A DNA stretch of 56,753 bases from CBDDBU01 sp965226045 (GTDB taxonomy: Bacteria > Pseudomonadota > Alphaproteobacteria > VGEJ01). The stretch lies in NCBI GenBank assembly GCA_965226045.1, contig CBDDBU010000008.1, positions 1 through 56,753 on the forward strand. Direction: 5' to 3'. Of the stretch, positions 35,134 through 43,615 are shown piece after piece (position 1 is the first letter of the stretch; the number at the start of each line of letters is the position of its first letter). Below the pieces are notes generated by a model that saw only the letters and a list, made by a program, of their open reading frames with translations, searched no databases and had not been told where the DNA came from. The position numbers and the translations under genes are program-made.

Positions 35134-36075
35134 ATGGCACGCGCGTTCGTTTTTCCCGGTCAAGGTTCCCAACGCGTTGGCATGGGGCGTGAACTGGCAC
35201 TGGCGATGCCGACCGCGCGCGCGGTTCTTCAAGAGGTCGATGAGGCGCTCAAGCAGCATTTGACCCGCCTCGTGTTCGAGGGTCCCGAGGCTGATCTCAC
35301 CCTCACCGAAAACGCCCAGCCCGCCCTGATGGCGGTTAGCATGGCGGTGGTTCGGGTGCTCGAGGAAGAGGGCGGAAGCGCGCTCGGCGCCATGGTCAAG
35401 TTCGTGGCCGGCCATTCGCTCGGCGAGTACTCCGCGCTGGCCGCAACCGGCGCCCTAACTGTGAGCGACGCGGCGCGGCTGTTGCGCATCCGGGGAGTCG
35501 CGATGCAGCGTGCGGTGCCGGTGGGCGAGGGCGCGATGGCGGCTCTTATCGGCATGGATCGTGACGACGCGAGCGAGGTCGCGGCCGAAGCCGCCGGCGA
35601 CGATGTCTGCGCCCTGGCCAACGACAATGCGCCCGGCCAGATCGTGATTAGCGGCCATCGCGTCGCGGTCGAGCGAGCCGCCGGGTTGGCGACCCAGCGT
35701 GGCGCTCGGCGCACGATCATGTTGCCGGTGAGCGCGCCGTTCCATTGTTCGCTGATGGCGCCGGCCGCCGAGGAAATGGAAGAGGCGCTGGAGATGGTGT
35801 CGATCGCCCCACCGAGCGTGCCGCTCGTCGCCAATGTCACGGCGGTCGAGGAGAGCGACCCGAACACCATCCGCCACCATCTGGTCGAGCAAGTAACCGC
35901 GATGGTGCGCTGGCGCGAAAGCGTCCTTTACATGCGTGATAGCGGGATCGATGCCCTGATCGAGCTCGGCAGCGGGCGCACGCTGACCGGTATCAATCGC
36001 CGCATCGACCGCGACCTTAGTGTCTCGTCGGCCGAGACACCGGATGAGGTGGAGGCGGTCCTCAAGCTGCTCTAG
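35134..36075 (+). CDS. fabD: Malonyl-CoA:ACP transacylase FabD
   Basis: FabD loads malonate onto acyl carrier protein for fatty acid synthesis. The 313-residue enzyme begins ARAFVFPGQGSQRVGMGREL, has the nucleophile motif GHSLGEYSALAATGAL, the Arg/Met region RGVAMQRAVP, and the active-site His in VSAPFHCSLMAPA. I start at ATG 35134, where the family N-terminus begins; the frame is open upstream to 35083 without homology. It opens a plus-strand fatty acid synthesis operon. Confidence 0.96.
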   Translation: MARAFVFPGQGSQRVGMGRELALAMPTARAVLQEVDEALKQHLTRLVFEGPEADLTLTENAQPALMAVSMAVVRVLEEEGGSALGAMVKFVAGHSLGEYSALAATGALTVSDAARLLRIRGVAMQRAVPVGEGAMAALIGMDRDDASEVAAEAAGDDVCALANDNAPGQIVISGHRVAVERAAGLATQRGARRTIMLPVSAPFHCSLMAPAAEEMEEALEMVSIAPPSVPLVANVTAVEESDPNTIRHHLVEQVTAMVRWRESVLYMRDSGIDALIELGSGRTLTGINRRIDRDLSVSSAETPDEVEAVLKLL

Positions 36076-36109
36076 ACGGCCTTGACGCGCTGACGAGACG
36101 GGAACAGAC

Positions 36110-36847
36110 ATGTTCGATCTTTCGGGAAAATTCGCGCTGGTCACGGGCGCGTCTGGCGGTATCGGCGGTGGCATCGCGCGGGCGTTGCATGTCAGCGGCG
36201 CGACCGTGGCGGTGAGCGGGACGCGCCGCGATGCGCTCGCGCGCTTGGCGAACGAGCTGGGCGAACGGGTACACGTCCTGCCTTGCGACCTGGCGGACGC
36301 CGAAGCGACCGCCGCTCTCGCCAAGGACGCGGACGCGGCGATGGGGCGGGTCGACATCCTGGTCAACAACGCGGGGGTCAGCCGCGACCAGCTTGCCCTG
36401 CGATTGAGCGATGATGACTGGCAGCGGGTGATCGAGACCGACCTGAGCGCCGCGTTTCGCCTCTCGCGCGCGATCTTGCGCGGGATGACACGGCGGCGCT
36501 GGGGTCGGCTGGTGAACATTTCCTCGATCGTCGGTGTGACCGGCAATCCCGGCCAAGCCAACTACGCCGCCGCCAAGGCGGGCATGATCGGCATGTCCAA
36601 GTCGATCGCCCAGGAAGTCGCCTCGCGCGGCATCACCGTCAACTGCGTTGCGCCCGGATTCATCGTTTCGCCGATGACCGAGGCCCTCGGCGAGGCGCAG
36701 CGCGAACGCTTGCTCAGCGCCATTCCCGCCGGCCGCCTCGGGAGCGCCGCCGACGTCGCCGCCGGCGTGGTCTATCTCGCGAGCGACGAGGCGGCCTACG
36801 TGACGGGGCAGACCCTTCACGTCAACGGCGGCATGGCGATGATCTAG
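36110..36847 (+). CDS. fabG: 3-oxoacyl-ACP reductase FabG
   Basis: FabG reduces 3-oxoacyl-ACP with NADPH in the elongation cycle. The 245-residue SDR protein has VTGASGGIGGGIARAL, LVNNAGVSRDQLALRL, the catalytic Ser in VNISSIVG and Tyr-Lys in ANYAAAKAGMIGMSKSIAQE, and the C-terminal HVNGGMAMI typical of FabG. It is 34 bp downstream of fabD and 9 bp upstream of the MBL-fold gene, so it is part of the same operon. Confidence 0.96.
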   Translation: MFDLSGKFALVTGASGGIGGGIARALHVSGATVAVSGTRRDALARLANELGERVHVLPCDLADAEATAALAKDADAAMGRVDILVNNAGVSRDQLALRLSDDDWQRVIETDLSAAFRLSRAILRGMTRRRWGRLVNISSIVGVTGNPGQANYAAAKAGMIGMSKSIAQEVASRGITVNCVAPGFIVSPMTEALGEAQRERLLSAIPAGRLGSAADVAAGVVYLASDEAAYVTGQTLHVNGGMAMI

Positions 36848-36856
36848 GGGTTGCCC

Positions 36857-37732
36857 ATGGATAGGCTATCGGTCGGTGACGTTAGGCTCGCCCGAATCCA
36901 CGAAATGGTGGACACGAGCTTCACCCCCACCGCGTTCTTCCCGGACTACGACGCCGCGACCTTCGAGTCGCATTTGGACCGGCTTGCCCCCCTGCACTAC
37001 GACGTGAGCGGGGGGAGCCTCATTCTCAGCGTGCACAGTTGGTTGGTTAGGACCGCGCGGCACACGGTTCTGATCGACACGTGCGTTGGCAACGACAAGG
37101 ATCGACTCCCGCGAGCGCATTGGCATCGGCTCGATACGCCGTTCTTGGGGCGGCTACGCGAGGCCGGCGCCGAGCCCGAGGACATCGATTATGTCATGTG
37201 CACCCACATGCATGCCGACCACGTGGGCTGGAACACGATGCTGTCCGATGGCCGCTGGGTCCCCACCTTCCCTAACGCCCGCTACCTGTTCGGGCGCATC
37301 GAATACGAGCATTGGCTCAACCACCCAGCGTCCAGTCCGCTCCGCCGCCACGCCTTCGAGGACAGCGTCTTGCCGATCGTGGCCGCTCATCAGGCCGAAA
37401 TGATCGAGGACGGCCACCAGCTCGACGATGACTTCACGGTCCAACTCGCGCCGGGGCACACGCCGGGCAATCTGAGCATTTTCTTGACCTCGGCAGGCGC
37501 CGAGGCCGTGTTGGTCGGCGATACCATTCACCATCCCGTACAGATCTACGAACCGGCATGGAGCACGTTCGCCTGCACCGATCCAATCGCCGCCGTCGCC
37601 AGCCGACGCCGGGTTCTGGAGCATTGTTCGGAGCGTTCGAGCCTGATGCTGCCGGCCCATTTTCGCCCCCCGCACGCCGGCCATGTGCGCCCCAAGGGCG
37701 ATGGTTTCACCTTCGAATGGCTCTCGTCGTGA
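36857..37732 (+). CDS. MBL-fold metallo-hydrolase
   Basis: A 291-residue metallo-beta-lactamase-fold protein. The metal-binding motif is CTHMHADHVGWN, with further His in LAPGHTPGNLSIF and an Asp in VLVGDTIHHPVQ; the final His is in LPAHFRPPHAG. The order resembles lactonase/quorum-quenching-type hydrolases (AiiA-like, PF00753), but the substrate is unknown. AGGGG at 36846-36850 is 6 bases ahead of ATG 36857, which I prefer over a TTG at 36851. It sits between fabG and acpP, where most alphaproteobacteria have no gene. Confidence 0.86.
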   Translation: MDRLSVGDVRLARIHEMVDTSFTPTAFFPDYDAATFESHLDRLAPLHYDVSGGSLILSVHSWLVRTARHTVLIDTCVGNDKDRLPRAHWHRLDTPFLGRLREAGAEPEDIDYVMCTHMHADHVGWNTMLSDGRWVPTFPNARYLFGRIEYEHWLNHPASSPLRRHAFEDSVLPIVAAHQAEMIEDGHQLDDDFTVQLAPGHTPGNLSIFLTSAGAEAVLVGDTIHHPVQIYEPAWSTFACTDPIAAVASRRRVLEHCSERSSLMLPAHFRPPHAGHVRPKGDGFTFEWLSS

Positions 37733-37803
37733 GGCTCCGCGACCCGCTCTGAGCTTGTCTGGCCAACGTCAGGAAAGTGTGTTACACCGCCGCAGGCCGG
37801 CTG

Positions 37804-37829
37804 TTTTGCGGCTATTTGTAGACGCAAAA
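37804..37829 (+). promoter_or_regulatory. Inverted repeat in the acpP leader
   Basis: TTTTGCG (37804-37810) and CGCAAAA (37823-37829) form a perfect 7-bp inverted repeat with a 12-base loop, 34 bases before the acpP ATG. It is followed by a few A residues, not T. On the minus strand it would end in T residues but no gene approaches from that side. It may be an operator or an mRNA stem; no binding protein can be named. Confidence 0.4.
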
Positions 37830-37863
37830 ACCAACTCGGCCAATGAATTCATAGGGACGTGCG

Positions 37864-38109
37864 ATGAGCGATAGTGACACCGCCGAGCGAGTTAAGAAGA
37901 TTGTCGTTGAACACCTTGGTGTTGAGCAAGACAAGGTGACCGAGTCGTCCAGTTTCATCGACGACTTGGGGGCTGACAGCCTCGACACCGTAGAGCTCGT
38001 GATGGCGTTTGAGGAAGAGTTCGGGTGCGAGATACCGGACGAGGCGGCGGAGAAGATCGCCACCGTAAAGGACGCCATCACCTATATCGACTCGCATATC
38101 AGCCAGTAG
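37864..38109 (+). CDS. acpP: Acyl carrier protein
   Basis: The 81-residue acidic protein carries growing acyl chains on a 4'-phosphopantetheine arm attached to the Ser of the DSL motif (DDLGADSLDTVELVMAFEEE, Ser about residue 39). The C-terminus EIPDEAAEKIATVKDAITYI is normal. It has a 131-bp upstream gap with an inverted repeat, suggesting a separate promoter, consistent with the high expression usual for ACP. fabF follows after 98 bp. Confidence 0.98.
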   Translation: MSDSDTAERVKKIVVEHLGVEQDKVTESSSFIDDLGADSLDTVELVMAFEEEFGCEIPDEAAEKIATVKDAITYIDSHISQ

Positions 38110-38207
38110 GCCAGCCGGTCAGCGCAGAAGCGCCAACGCGCCGCCTTGACCTACTTGTGCTTCCCTGTCGGCCTCCTTCGTTCCATGAGACGCGCGATCT
38201 TTACCCA

Positions 38208-39467
38208 ATGAGACGCGTGGTCGTTACGGGTATGGGCCTTATCACGCCCTTGGGCTGTGGCGTCGAAGCCACCTGGCAGCGCTTGATCGCCGGCGAGTCG
38301 GGGGCGGGTCCGATCGAGAGCTTCGATGTCACGGACTTGAGCGCTCGGATCGCCTGTCAGGTGCCGCGCGGCGATGGCCCCAACCAATTTCGAGCCGAGG
38401 ATTATGTCGGCGCCAAGGACCGCAAGAAGATGGATGAATTCATCATCTTCGGTATTGCGGCGGCGGTGCAGGCGGTCGAAGACGCCGGCTGGCAGCCTGA
38501 CGACCGGGACCAACTCAACCGCACCGGGGTGCTGATCGGTTCGGGCATCGGCGGGTTGCCGTTGATCGAAAAAGGCGCGATTCAGGTCCACGAACATGGC
38601 CCTCGGCACCTCAGCCCGTTTCTGATCCCGGCCAGCCTGATCAACCTGATTTCTGGCCATGTATCGATCCGATATGGCTTCCGTGGACCCAATCACGCCG
38701 TGGTGACGGCCTGCTCGACCGGCGCCCATGCGATCGGCGATGCCTCGCGAATGATCCAGTTTGGCGATGCCGACGTGATGCTCGCGGGCGGCGCCGAGGC
38801 GGCCATCTGCCGACTTGGCGTGGCCGGCTTCGCTGCCGCCCGCGCGTTGTCGACCGATTTCAACGATCAGCCGACGCGCGCCTCACGCCCGTGGGACCGC
38901 GACCGTGACGGATTCGTCATGGGGGAGGGCGCGGGCGTGCTCGTCCTCGAGGAATTCGAGCACGCGAAGGCGCGCGGCGCCAAAATCTACGCGGAGATCA
39001 AGGGCTATGGGCTGTCGGGCGATGCCCACCACATCACGGCCCCGGATCCGAACGGCGACGGCGCCGCTCGTTCGATGCGCGCGGCCCTCGACAGAGCCGA
39101 GCTCGACGTCTCCGACATCGACTACATCAATGCCCACGGCACCTCGACGCCGCGCGGCGATGAGATCGAGCACGGCGCGGTGAAACGTTTGTTCGGCGGC
39201 GCGGCCTACAAACTTTGCATGTCATCGACGAAGTCGGCGATCGGGCACCTGCTCGGCGCGGCCGGCAGCGTCGAAGCCATCTTCTCGATTCTGACGATCG
39301 AGCGCGGCATCGTGCCGCCCACGCTCAACCTCGACAATCCGTCGGATGATTGCGACCTCGACCTGGTTCCCCACGAGGCGAAGCAGCGCGAGGTGCGGCA
39401 CGCGCTGTCGAACTCGTTTGGCTTCGGTGGCACCAACGCCAGCCTGGTGTTCTCCCAGGTGTCCTAA
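38208..39467 (+). CDS. fabF: 3-oxoacyl-ACP synthase II FabF
   Basis: FabF condenses malonyl-ACP with acyl-ACP. The 419-residue protein has RRVVVTGMGLITPLG at the N-terminus, the nucleophile Cys in VTACSTGAHAIGDA, the two His in YINAHGTSTPRGD and KSAIGHLLGAAGS, and the C-terminal NSFGFGGTNASLVF. I start at ATG 38208 because the family N-terminus begins there; the frame is open upstream through acpP. mltG begins 5 bp after its stop. Confidence 0.97.
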   Translation: MRRVVVTGMGLITPLGCGVEATWQRLIAGESGAGPIESFDVTDLSARIACQVPRGDGPNQFRAEDYVGAKDRKKMDEFIIFGIAAAVQAVEDAGWQPDDRDQLNRTGVLIGSGIGGLPLIEKGAIQVHEHGPRHLSPFLIPASLINLISGHVSIRYGFRGPNHAVVTACSTGAHAIGDASRMIQFGDADVMLAGGAEAAICRLGVAGFAAARALSTDFNDQPTRASRPWDRDRDGFVMGEGAGVLVLEEFEHAKARGAKIYAEIKGYGLSGDAHHITAPDPNGDGAARSMRAALDRAELDVSDIDYINAHGTSTPRGDEIEHGAVKRLFGGAAYKLCMSSTKSAIGHLLGAAGSVEAIFSILTIERGIVPPTLNLDNPSDDCDLDLVPHEAKQREVRHALSNSFGFGGTNASLVFSQVS

Positions 39468-39472
39468 GACCT

Positions 39473-40441
39473 ATGGGGCGCGCCGTCGTCCGCTACATGT
39501 TTCTGATTGTCGCGTTTCTTGGCGTCCTGGCGCTCGCTGTTATCGGCTGGGCGAGCAACGACCTTCACGCCCCCGGTCCCTCCACCACCGAAACCGCGCT
39601 CGTGTTGCCACACGGCAGTTCCGTCGAGGACATCGCGCGCAGGCTCGCCGAGGCCGGCGTCGTCCGCCAACCCCTGGTATTTTCACTGGCGGCTCGGCTC
39701 AGCGGCAAAGCGCGCCGACTGCGGGCTGGCGAATATGCCTTCCCAGCGGCCATCAGCGCGTTTGACGCCCTGACTAGGATCGCGCGCGGCGACATTGTCA
39801 TTCGGCGCCTGACCATCGCCGAAGGTCTGACCAGCGCTCAAGTGACCGCTCTTGTCGCCGACGCCCATGGACTGGTGGGTGGTACCGTCGCCGCCGCCGA
39901 AGGCTCACTCCTGCCCGAGACCTACCACTATGTCTACGGCGACGCGCGCCACGACATGGTCACGCGGATGCGGGTCGGGATGGAAGAGCTTCTTGCCGAG
40001 TTGTGGGCGGGACGAGCGTCGGACCTACCGCTGGAAACCCTCGAGCAAGCGCTGGTGCTCGCGTCGATCGTCGAAAAGGAGACGGGCCGTGCCGATGAGC
40101 GCGCGCGCATCGCCGGGATCTTCATCAATCGGCTGCGCCGTGGCATGCGCTTGCAATCCGATCCCACGGTCGCCTACGCCATCAGCGGCGGGACCGAACC
40201 GCTGGGGAGGCCGCTGACGCGGGCCGATCTCGAAGTGGAGAGTCCCTTCAACACCTACCGGACGAGCGGTCTGCCGCCGTCGCCGATCGCCAATCCGGGT
40301 CGCGCGGCCATCGCCGCCGTGCTCAATCCGCTCGCCACCGAGGATCTGTATTTCGTCGCCGATGGCGCGGGCGGGCATCTCTTCGCTCGCACTTTGGCCG
40401 AGCACAATCGCAACGTCCGCCGCTACCGCCAACGCGACTGA
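39473..40441 (+). CDS. mltG: Endolytic murein transglycosylase MltG
   Basis: MltG cleaves nascent glycan strands and sets their length. The 322-residue protein has one N-terminal membrane helix (FLIVAFLGVLALAVIGW), a LysM-like region (LVLPHGSSVEDIARRLAEAG), and the YceG domain with LLPETYHYVYG, the catalytic Glu in LASIVEKETGRADE, IFINRLRRGMRLQSDPTVAY and NTYRTSGLPPSPIANPG. It closes the fab operon, the usual alphaproteobacterial position. The sequence downstream is rearranged. Confidence 0.96.
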   Translation: MGRAVVRYMFLIVAFLGVLALAVIGWASNDLHAPGPSTTETALVLPHGSSVEDIARRLAEAGVVRQPLVFSLAARLSGKARRLRAGEYAFPAAISAFDALTRIARGDIVIRRLTIAEGLTSAQVTALVADAHGLVGGTVAAAEGSLLPETYHYVYGDARHDMVTRMRVGMEELLAELWAGRASDLPLETLEQALVLASIVEKETGRADERARIAGIFINRLRRGMRLQSDPTVAYAISGGTEPLGRPLTRADLEVESPFNTYRTSGLPPSPIANPGRAAIAAVLNPLATEDLYFVADGAGGHLFARTLAEHNRNVRRYRQRD

Positions 40442-40462
40442 ACCGCGGCCGGCGATGGCCGT

Positions 40463-40690
40463 TCAGCCGGCGTGATCGGCCAATCGTTCAGGGAGGTCGC
40501 TGATACCCGCCGCGTTCTCGAGCGCGCCGCGCCATTTGACGGGCAGCGCGCCGGCGCCGAGATAAGCGCCCGATAGAGGGCCCGCCATCGCCCCGGCCGC
40601 GTCCTTCCGGCCGCCCTGTAGGACCGCGCACAACAGGCATGCGTCGAAAGAGCTCACGTCGCGCAGAAACGAAAACAACGTCAGTGGCAT
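40463..40690 (-). pseudogene. ADP-ribosylglycohydrolase family, C-terminal fragment
   Basis: About 75 residues on the minus strand resemble the end of ADP-ribosylglycohydrolases: TLFSFLRDVSSFDACLLCAV, then QGGRKDAAGAMAGPLSGAYL and ALPVKWRGALE. In intact family members the first part of this stretch reads GGDTDT and binds magnesium; here it is GGRKDA, so even this piece has lost key acidic residues. The rest of the ~300-residue enzyme is missing: beyond about 40690 the DNA belongs to a glutathione transferase on the other strand. The frame is open to 40909 but that part is only the shadow of the transferase fragment. Confidence 0.6.
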
Positions 40691-41057
40691 GGTTTGGTCG
40701 ACGCTCGGGCCGGCCGCCAAGGCCTCGCTCGCCGCCTCGGGCGTCGCGCTGCTGGCCAAGCCGCAGCGCGGCCAGCCGTCCGACGAGGCGAAGATCAAGG
40801 AGCGGGCGCCGCAGTGCGCGAAGCTCCTCGCGATCTTCGACAAGGTGCGGGGCGAGAACAAGTTTCTCGTCGGCGACGCGTGCACCCTCGCCGATTTGTA
40901 CCCGACCACCGCAGTGTTCTATCTGCCGATGGTGCCGGAGGGCGAGGGATTGCTGAAGAGCTGTCCCAACATCGTGCGGTGGCAAGACGGCATGGCGAAG
41001 CGCGAGAGCTTCACGAAAACCATGCCCGTCTTTCCCCAGGCGCAGGCCGCGCAGTAG
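40689..41057 (+). pseudogene. Glutathione S-transferase, C-terminal domain fragment
   Basis: The 122-codon open stretch matches the helical C-terminal domain of glutathione transferases: IKERAPQCAKLLAIFDKV, FLVGDACTLADLYPTTAVFY and NIVRWQDGMAKRESF. The N-terminal thioredoxin-like domain with the glutathione site is absent. Homology starts at the junction with the ADP-ribosylglycohydrolase fragment near 40685, so a deletion or inversion brought the two together. ATG 40689 is probably an internal Met. A strong terminator follows the stop, which suggests the 3' end is original. Confidence 0.72.
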
Positions 41058-42525
41058 CCGCCCGACCACGGGAGTTCAACGCGAGGGGGTGCGGCCTGGT
41101 CGCGCCCCCTTTTCTTGTTTGACGTTTCCCTGGTCGCAACCGAAAGAATGCTGACTTTTCGCGCACATCCGTGGGCGATGTCCCTATCTCTGTTGAAATT
41201 CGTGGGGCAGGCGTCGCTGGTTGATGATGCTGTGCTGCCTTCATGATGGTTTCAATGGCACTGTCGGCCTGAGCCTTTCTCAAGTGTTCCTGGAGAGCAT
41301 TTCGGAGGATGGGCAGCTGACGATAGGCCTTGAGGCGACGGAAGGTTTTCTGGGCCTCCAGCAGGCCGGCGGCGGTCCATCTGAGCGCCATCTCGGCGTG
41401 TCTCCAGCGTTTGACGTTGCGGGTGACCTGGCGCACCGTGCCGAGCGCGTTCTCGACGATGTTGGTGCAGGCGAGCGAGCGCCGGAGTTCGTGCGGCAGG
41501 CCGAGGCGGATGACGGTGAGTATCTCGTCCAGCCCCTCCAGGATGCTGCCCGAGACGCCCGGTTCCTCATGCTCCAGACGCCGGGCCAGGTTGCGCAGCA
41601 GCCGTTCGGCCTTGTCTGCGTCGTCCTGGTCCCAGGCCTGACGGAGCGCCTTCTTGACGCTCGCATGCAAATGCAGGGGCAGGCGCTCGATGATGTTACG
41701 GCCCTTGTGGACCTGGCAGCGCTGGATGGCGGCGGCCACACCGAAGGTGTTGCGGATCGCTTTGCTGAGCGCCTTCGCGCCATCGACGATGAACAGCCGG
41801 GGCAGCGTCGGATCGAGCCCCCTGGCGAGGAGATTGTCGAGCAAGGCCTGGACGACGACAGTGTTCTCCGTCGCCCCCTCGACCACGGCCAGGACATGCT
41901 TGTCGCCGTTGCCATCGACGCCGATCGCCGCCACCAAGACATGGTCGCCGACATGCAGACCGTCGATCTGGATGACCAGCAGGTCGAGCTCCGAGAGGTC
42001 CGAGGCAAGCCAGGCCTTCATCTTCTTGCGCGACAGCGCCACAAAGCGCCGGGAAACGGCCGACTTCGAGGTGCCGTCGCCACGCGCTTTCGCCAGGTCG
42101 CCCTCGGGCAGACGGACCGCGCGGTGGTACTTGCGGGTCGACACGTTCAGCACCATCAGGTTGAGCGCCCACTCGAGCAACAGGTTGCCGTCGCGCAGCA
42201 CCTGCCAGCTCTCCAAACCCACCTCCTTGCCAGCATGGTCGCGAACCCGTGGCCGCTGCACTTTCACGCGGCCGCCGTGGTAGCCGATCTCGCTCTGCGT
42301 ATGGCCCCAGCGATAACCCCGACGGTTCCCATGGCGACGATGTCGGGCCCCGCACACGGTCGTGGCGTCCTCCTCCATCATCTCGGCCAAGGCCTCGACC
42401 CCGGCCAGGAGACAGAACCGATCCACGCTGAGACGGACTGCGTCCATCGCGTCTGCCAGCGGCGGCATAGGAAACGAGGTGGCAAGGGCTTTCGGGCTAC
42501 TGGAACTACGGATATTCTTTCCCAT
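41011..42525 (-). CDS. IS256-type transposase reading out of the element
   Basis: The 504-codon frame encodes a mutator-type transposase: RRHGNRRGYRWG, then IDGLHVGDHVLVAAIGVDGN (first Asp), LFIVDGAKALSKAIR (second Asp), QRCQVHKGRNIIERLPLHLH and NIVENALGTVRQVTRNVKR (Glu). About 450 residues lie inside the element, ending STEIGTSP. There is no stop before the boundary at 41174, so the frame runs 53 residues into flanking DNA to 41011, overlapping the tail of the glutathione transferase fragment on the other strand. The catalytic part is complete. Whether the long tail affects activity is unknown. Confidence 0.9.
   Translation of the reverse strand: MGKNIRSSSSPKALATSFPMPPLADAMDAVRLSVDRFCLLAGVEALAEMMEEDATTVCGARHRRHGNRRGYRWGHTQSEIGYHGGRVKVQRPRVRDHAGKEVGLESWQVLRDGNLLLEWALNLMVLNVSTRKYHRAVRLPEGDLAKARGDGTSKSAVSRRFVALSRKKMKAWLASDLSELDLLVIQIDGLHVGDHVLVAAIGVDGNGDKHVLAVVEGATENTVVVQALLDNLLARGLDPTLPRLFIVDGAKALSKAIRNTFGVAAAIQRCQVHKGRNIIERLPLHLHASVKKALRQAWDQDDADKAERLLRNLARRLEHEEPGVSGSILEGLDEILTVIRLGLPHELRRSLACTNIVENALGTVRQVTRNVKRWRHAEMALRWTAAGLLEAQKTFRRLKAYRQLPILRNALQEHLRKAQADSAIETIMKAAQHHQPATPAPRISTEIGTSPTDVREKSAFFRLRPGKRQTRKGGATRPHPLALNSRGRAATARPAPGERRAWFS
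41085..41120 (+). terminator. Rho-independent terminator after the GST fragment
   Basis: GGGGGTGCG (41085-41093) pairs with CGCGCCCCC (41101-41109), one T-G wobble, loop of 7, followed by TTTTCTTGTTT. It stands 27 bases after the glutathione transferase stop. Confidence 0.85.
41166..41173 (+). repeat. 8-bp target-site duplication, left copy (CATCCGTG)
   Basis: CATCCGTG lies immediately left of the second IS256-type element and is repeated at 42624-42631 on the right. Confidence 0.85.
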
Positions 42526-42623
42526 GGTGTCGTTCTCCCTCTTGGGTTTGCAGCACCCGGAGCCTAACGGCTCCAGGAGAGCGACACCTACCTCAACTTT
42601 TCAACATCGACCGGGACATCTCC
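41174..42623 (-). mobile_element. IS256-type insertion sequence (1450 bp)
   Basis: The element starts GGCGATGTCCC at 41174 and ends with GGGACATCTCC at 42623; read inward these give GG(C/A)GATGTCCC as terminal inverted repeats, with further similarity inside (TGTTGAAA on both sides). Exact 8-bp copies of CATCCGTG flank it. It holds one minus-strand transposase gene whose frame leaves the element at its left end. It lies in the rearranged stretch after mltG. Confidence 0.87.
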
Positions 42624-42631
42624 CATCCGTG
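42624..42631 (+). repeat. 8-bp target-site duplication, right copy (CATCCGTG)
   Basis: Right-hand copy of the duplication flanking the second IS256-type element; identical to 41166-41173. Confidence 0.85.
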
Positions 42632-42790
42632 ACACTCTCCACATATTTCGTCAGTTCATAGCGGTTGGCTGTTGTTTTTGGGCCGGCGCGATAGTACATC
42701 CTGACCTGTTGCCCATGCTCAACGGGTGCGGCCGCCGCGTCCCAAAGCGCATGTCGCCTTTCGGTGAGTCCGACGAGAGTGACGATCTGA
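42632..42790. other. Gap between IS and MBL-fold gene
   Basis: No recognisable gene. On the minus strand a frame is open here and, with the element removed, would stay open across the insertion point, but it resembles nothing I know. The plus-strand promoter for the MBL-fold gene is presumably in this stretch; I see no clear consensus. Confidence 0.35.
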
Positions 42791-43615
42791 ATGAGTTTTA
42801 AGGTCAAGTTCTGGGGCGTTCGTGGCAGCATCGCGTGCCCTTCACCACGCCATATTGCCTTCGGTGGCAACACCAGCTGTATCGAGGTCTCGCTCGGTGG
42901 CAATCGGATTATCTTCGACGCCGGCACCGGCATTCGCAATCTCGCTCACTGGATGCTCAAGAAGAACGTGACCAATGCGCAAATTCTGATGTTCCACACC
43001 CATTGGGACCATATCAATGGCTTTCCGTTCTTCACGCCGGCCTTCATAAAGGGTCATCGTTTCTCGATCATGGCGGGCCATCTCATCGACACGGGCGGCA
43101 TTCAGAAGGTACTGGCGGGTCAAATGGCGCAACCGACCTTCCCGGTACCGCTGGAAATGATGGCGGCCACGCTCGAGTACTCCGACTTTCGCGCGGGCGA
43201 TACGTTCACTCTGTGGCGCGGCGTCAAGATCAGGACCGCGCCGCTCAATCACCCCAACGGGGCCACCGGTTACCGCGTCGAGTTCAGTGGCAAGGCGATG
43301 GTCTATGTGACCGACACCGAACACGTGATCGGCAAGCCCGACGAGAATATCCTGGAACTGATCGAAGGCGCCGATCTGGTGATCTACGATTCGACCTATA
43401 CCGATCAGGAGTTTCCCGCGAAAATAGGGTGGGGTCACTCGACCTGGCAAGAAGGCGTGCGCTGCTGCCGAGCGGCCAACGTCAAGACGCTCGCGATATT
43501 TCATCATGATCCCGACCACGAAGACCTATTCATGGAGCGCGTGGAGAGCGAAGCGCGCGCCATGTGGATGGGCGCCTTCGTCGCGCGCGAGCACATGCGT
43601 TTCAACCTCGCGTGA
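42791..43615 (+). CDS. MBL-fold hydrolase (PhnP/RNase Z-like group)
   Basis: A 274-residue metallo-beta-lactamase-fold protein that begins KVKFWGVRGSIACPSP and IAFGGNTSCIEV, with the metal motif FHTHWDHINGFPFF, VYVTDTEH and HSTWQEGVRCCR, ending FHHDPDHEDLFM. The opening WGVRGS and the THWDH motif place it in the group related to cyclic phosphate phosphodiesterases and RNase Z, distinct from the lactonase-like gene at 36857. A cytosolic phosphodiester hydrolase is plausible; the substrate is unknown. It precedes korA by 180 bp on the same strand. Confidence 0.85.
   Translation: MSFKVKFWGVRGSIACPSPRHIAFGGNTSCIEVSLGGNRIIFDAGTGIRNLAHWMLKKNVTNAQILMFHTHWDHINGFPFFTPAFIKGHRFSIMAGHLIDTGGIQKVLAGQMAQPTFPVPLEMMAATLEYSDFRAGDTFTLWRGVKIRTAPLNHPNGATGYRVEFSGKAMVYVTDTEHVIGKPDENILELIEGADLVIYDSTYTDQEFPAKIGWGHSTWQEGVRCCRAANVKTLAIFHHDPDHEDLFMERVESEARAMWMGAFVAREHMRFNLA

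Noticed and set aside
41221..42567. 448-codon plus-strand ORF
   Set aside because: Shadow of the IS256-type transposase on the other strand.
42601..42939. Minus-strand ORF that would continue across the IS insertion site
   Set aside because: Open in both flanks but no similarity recognised, and it overlaps the start of the MBL-fold gene; not enough to call a gene.
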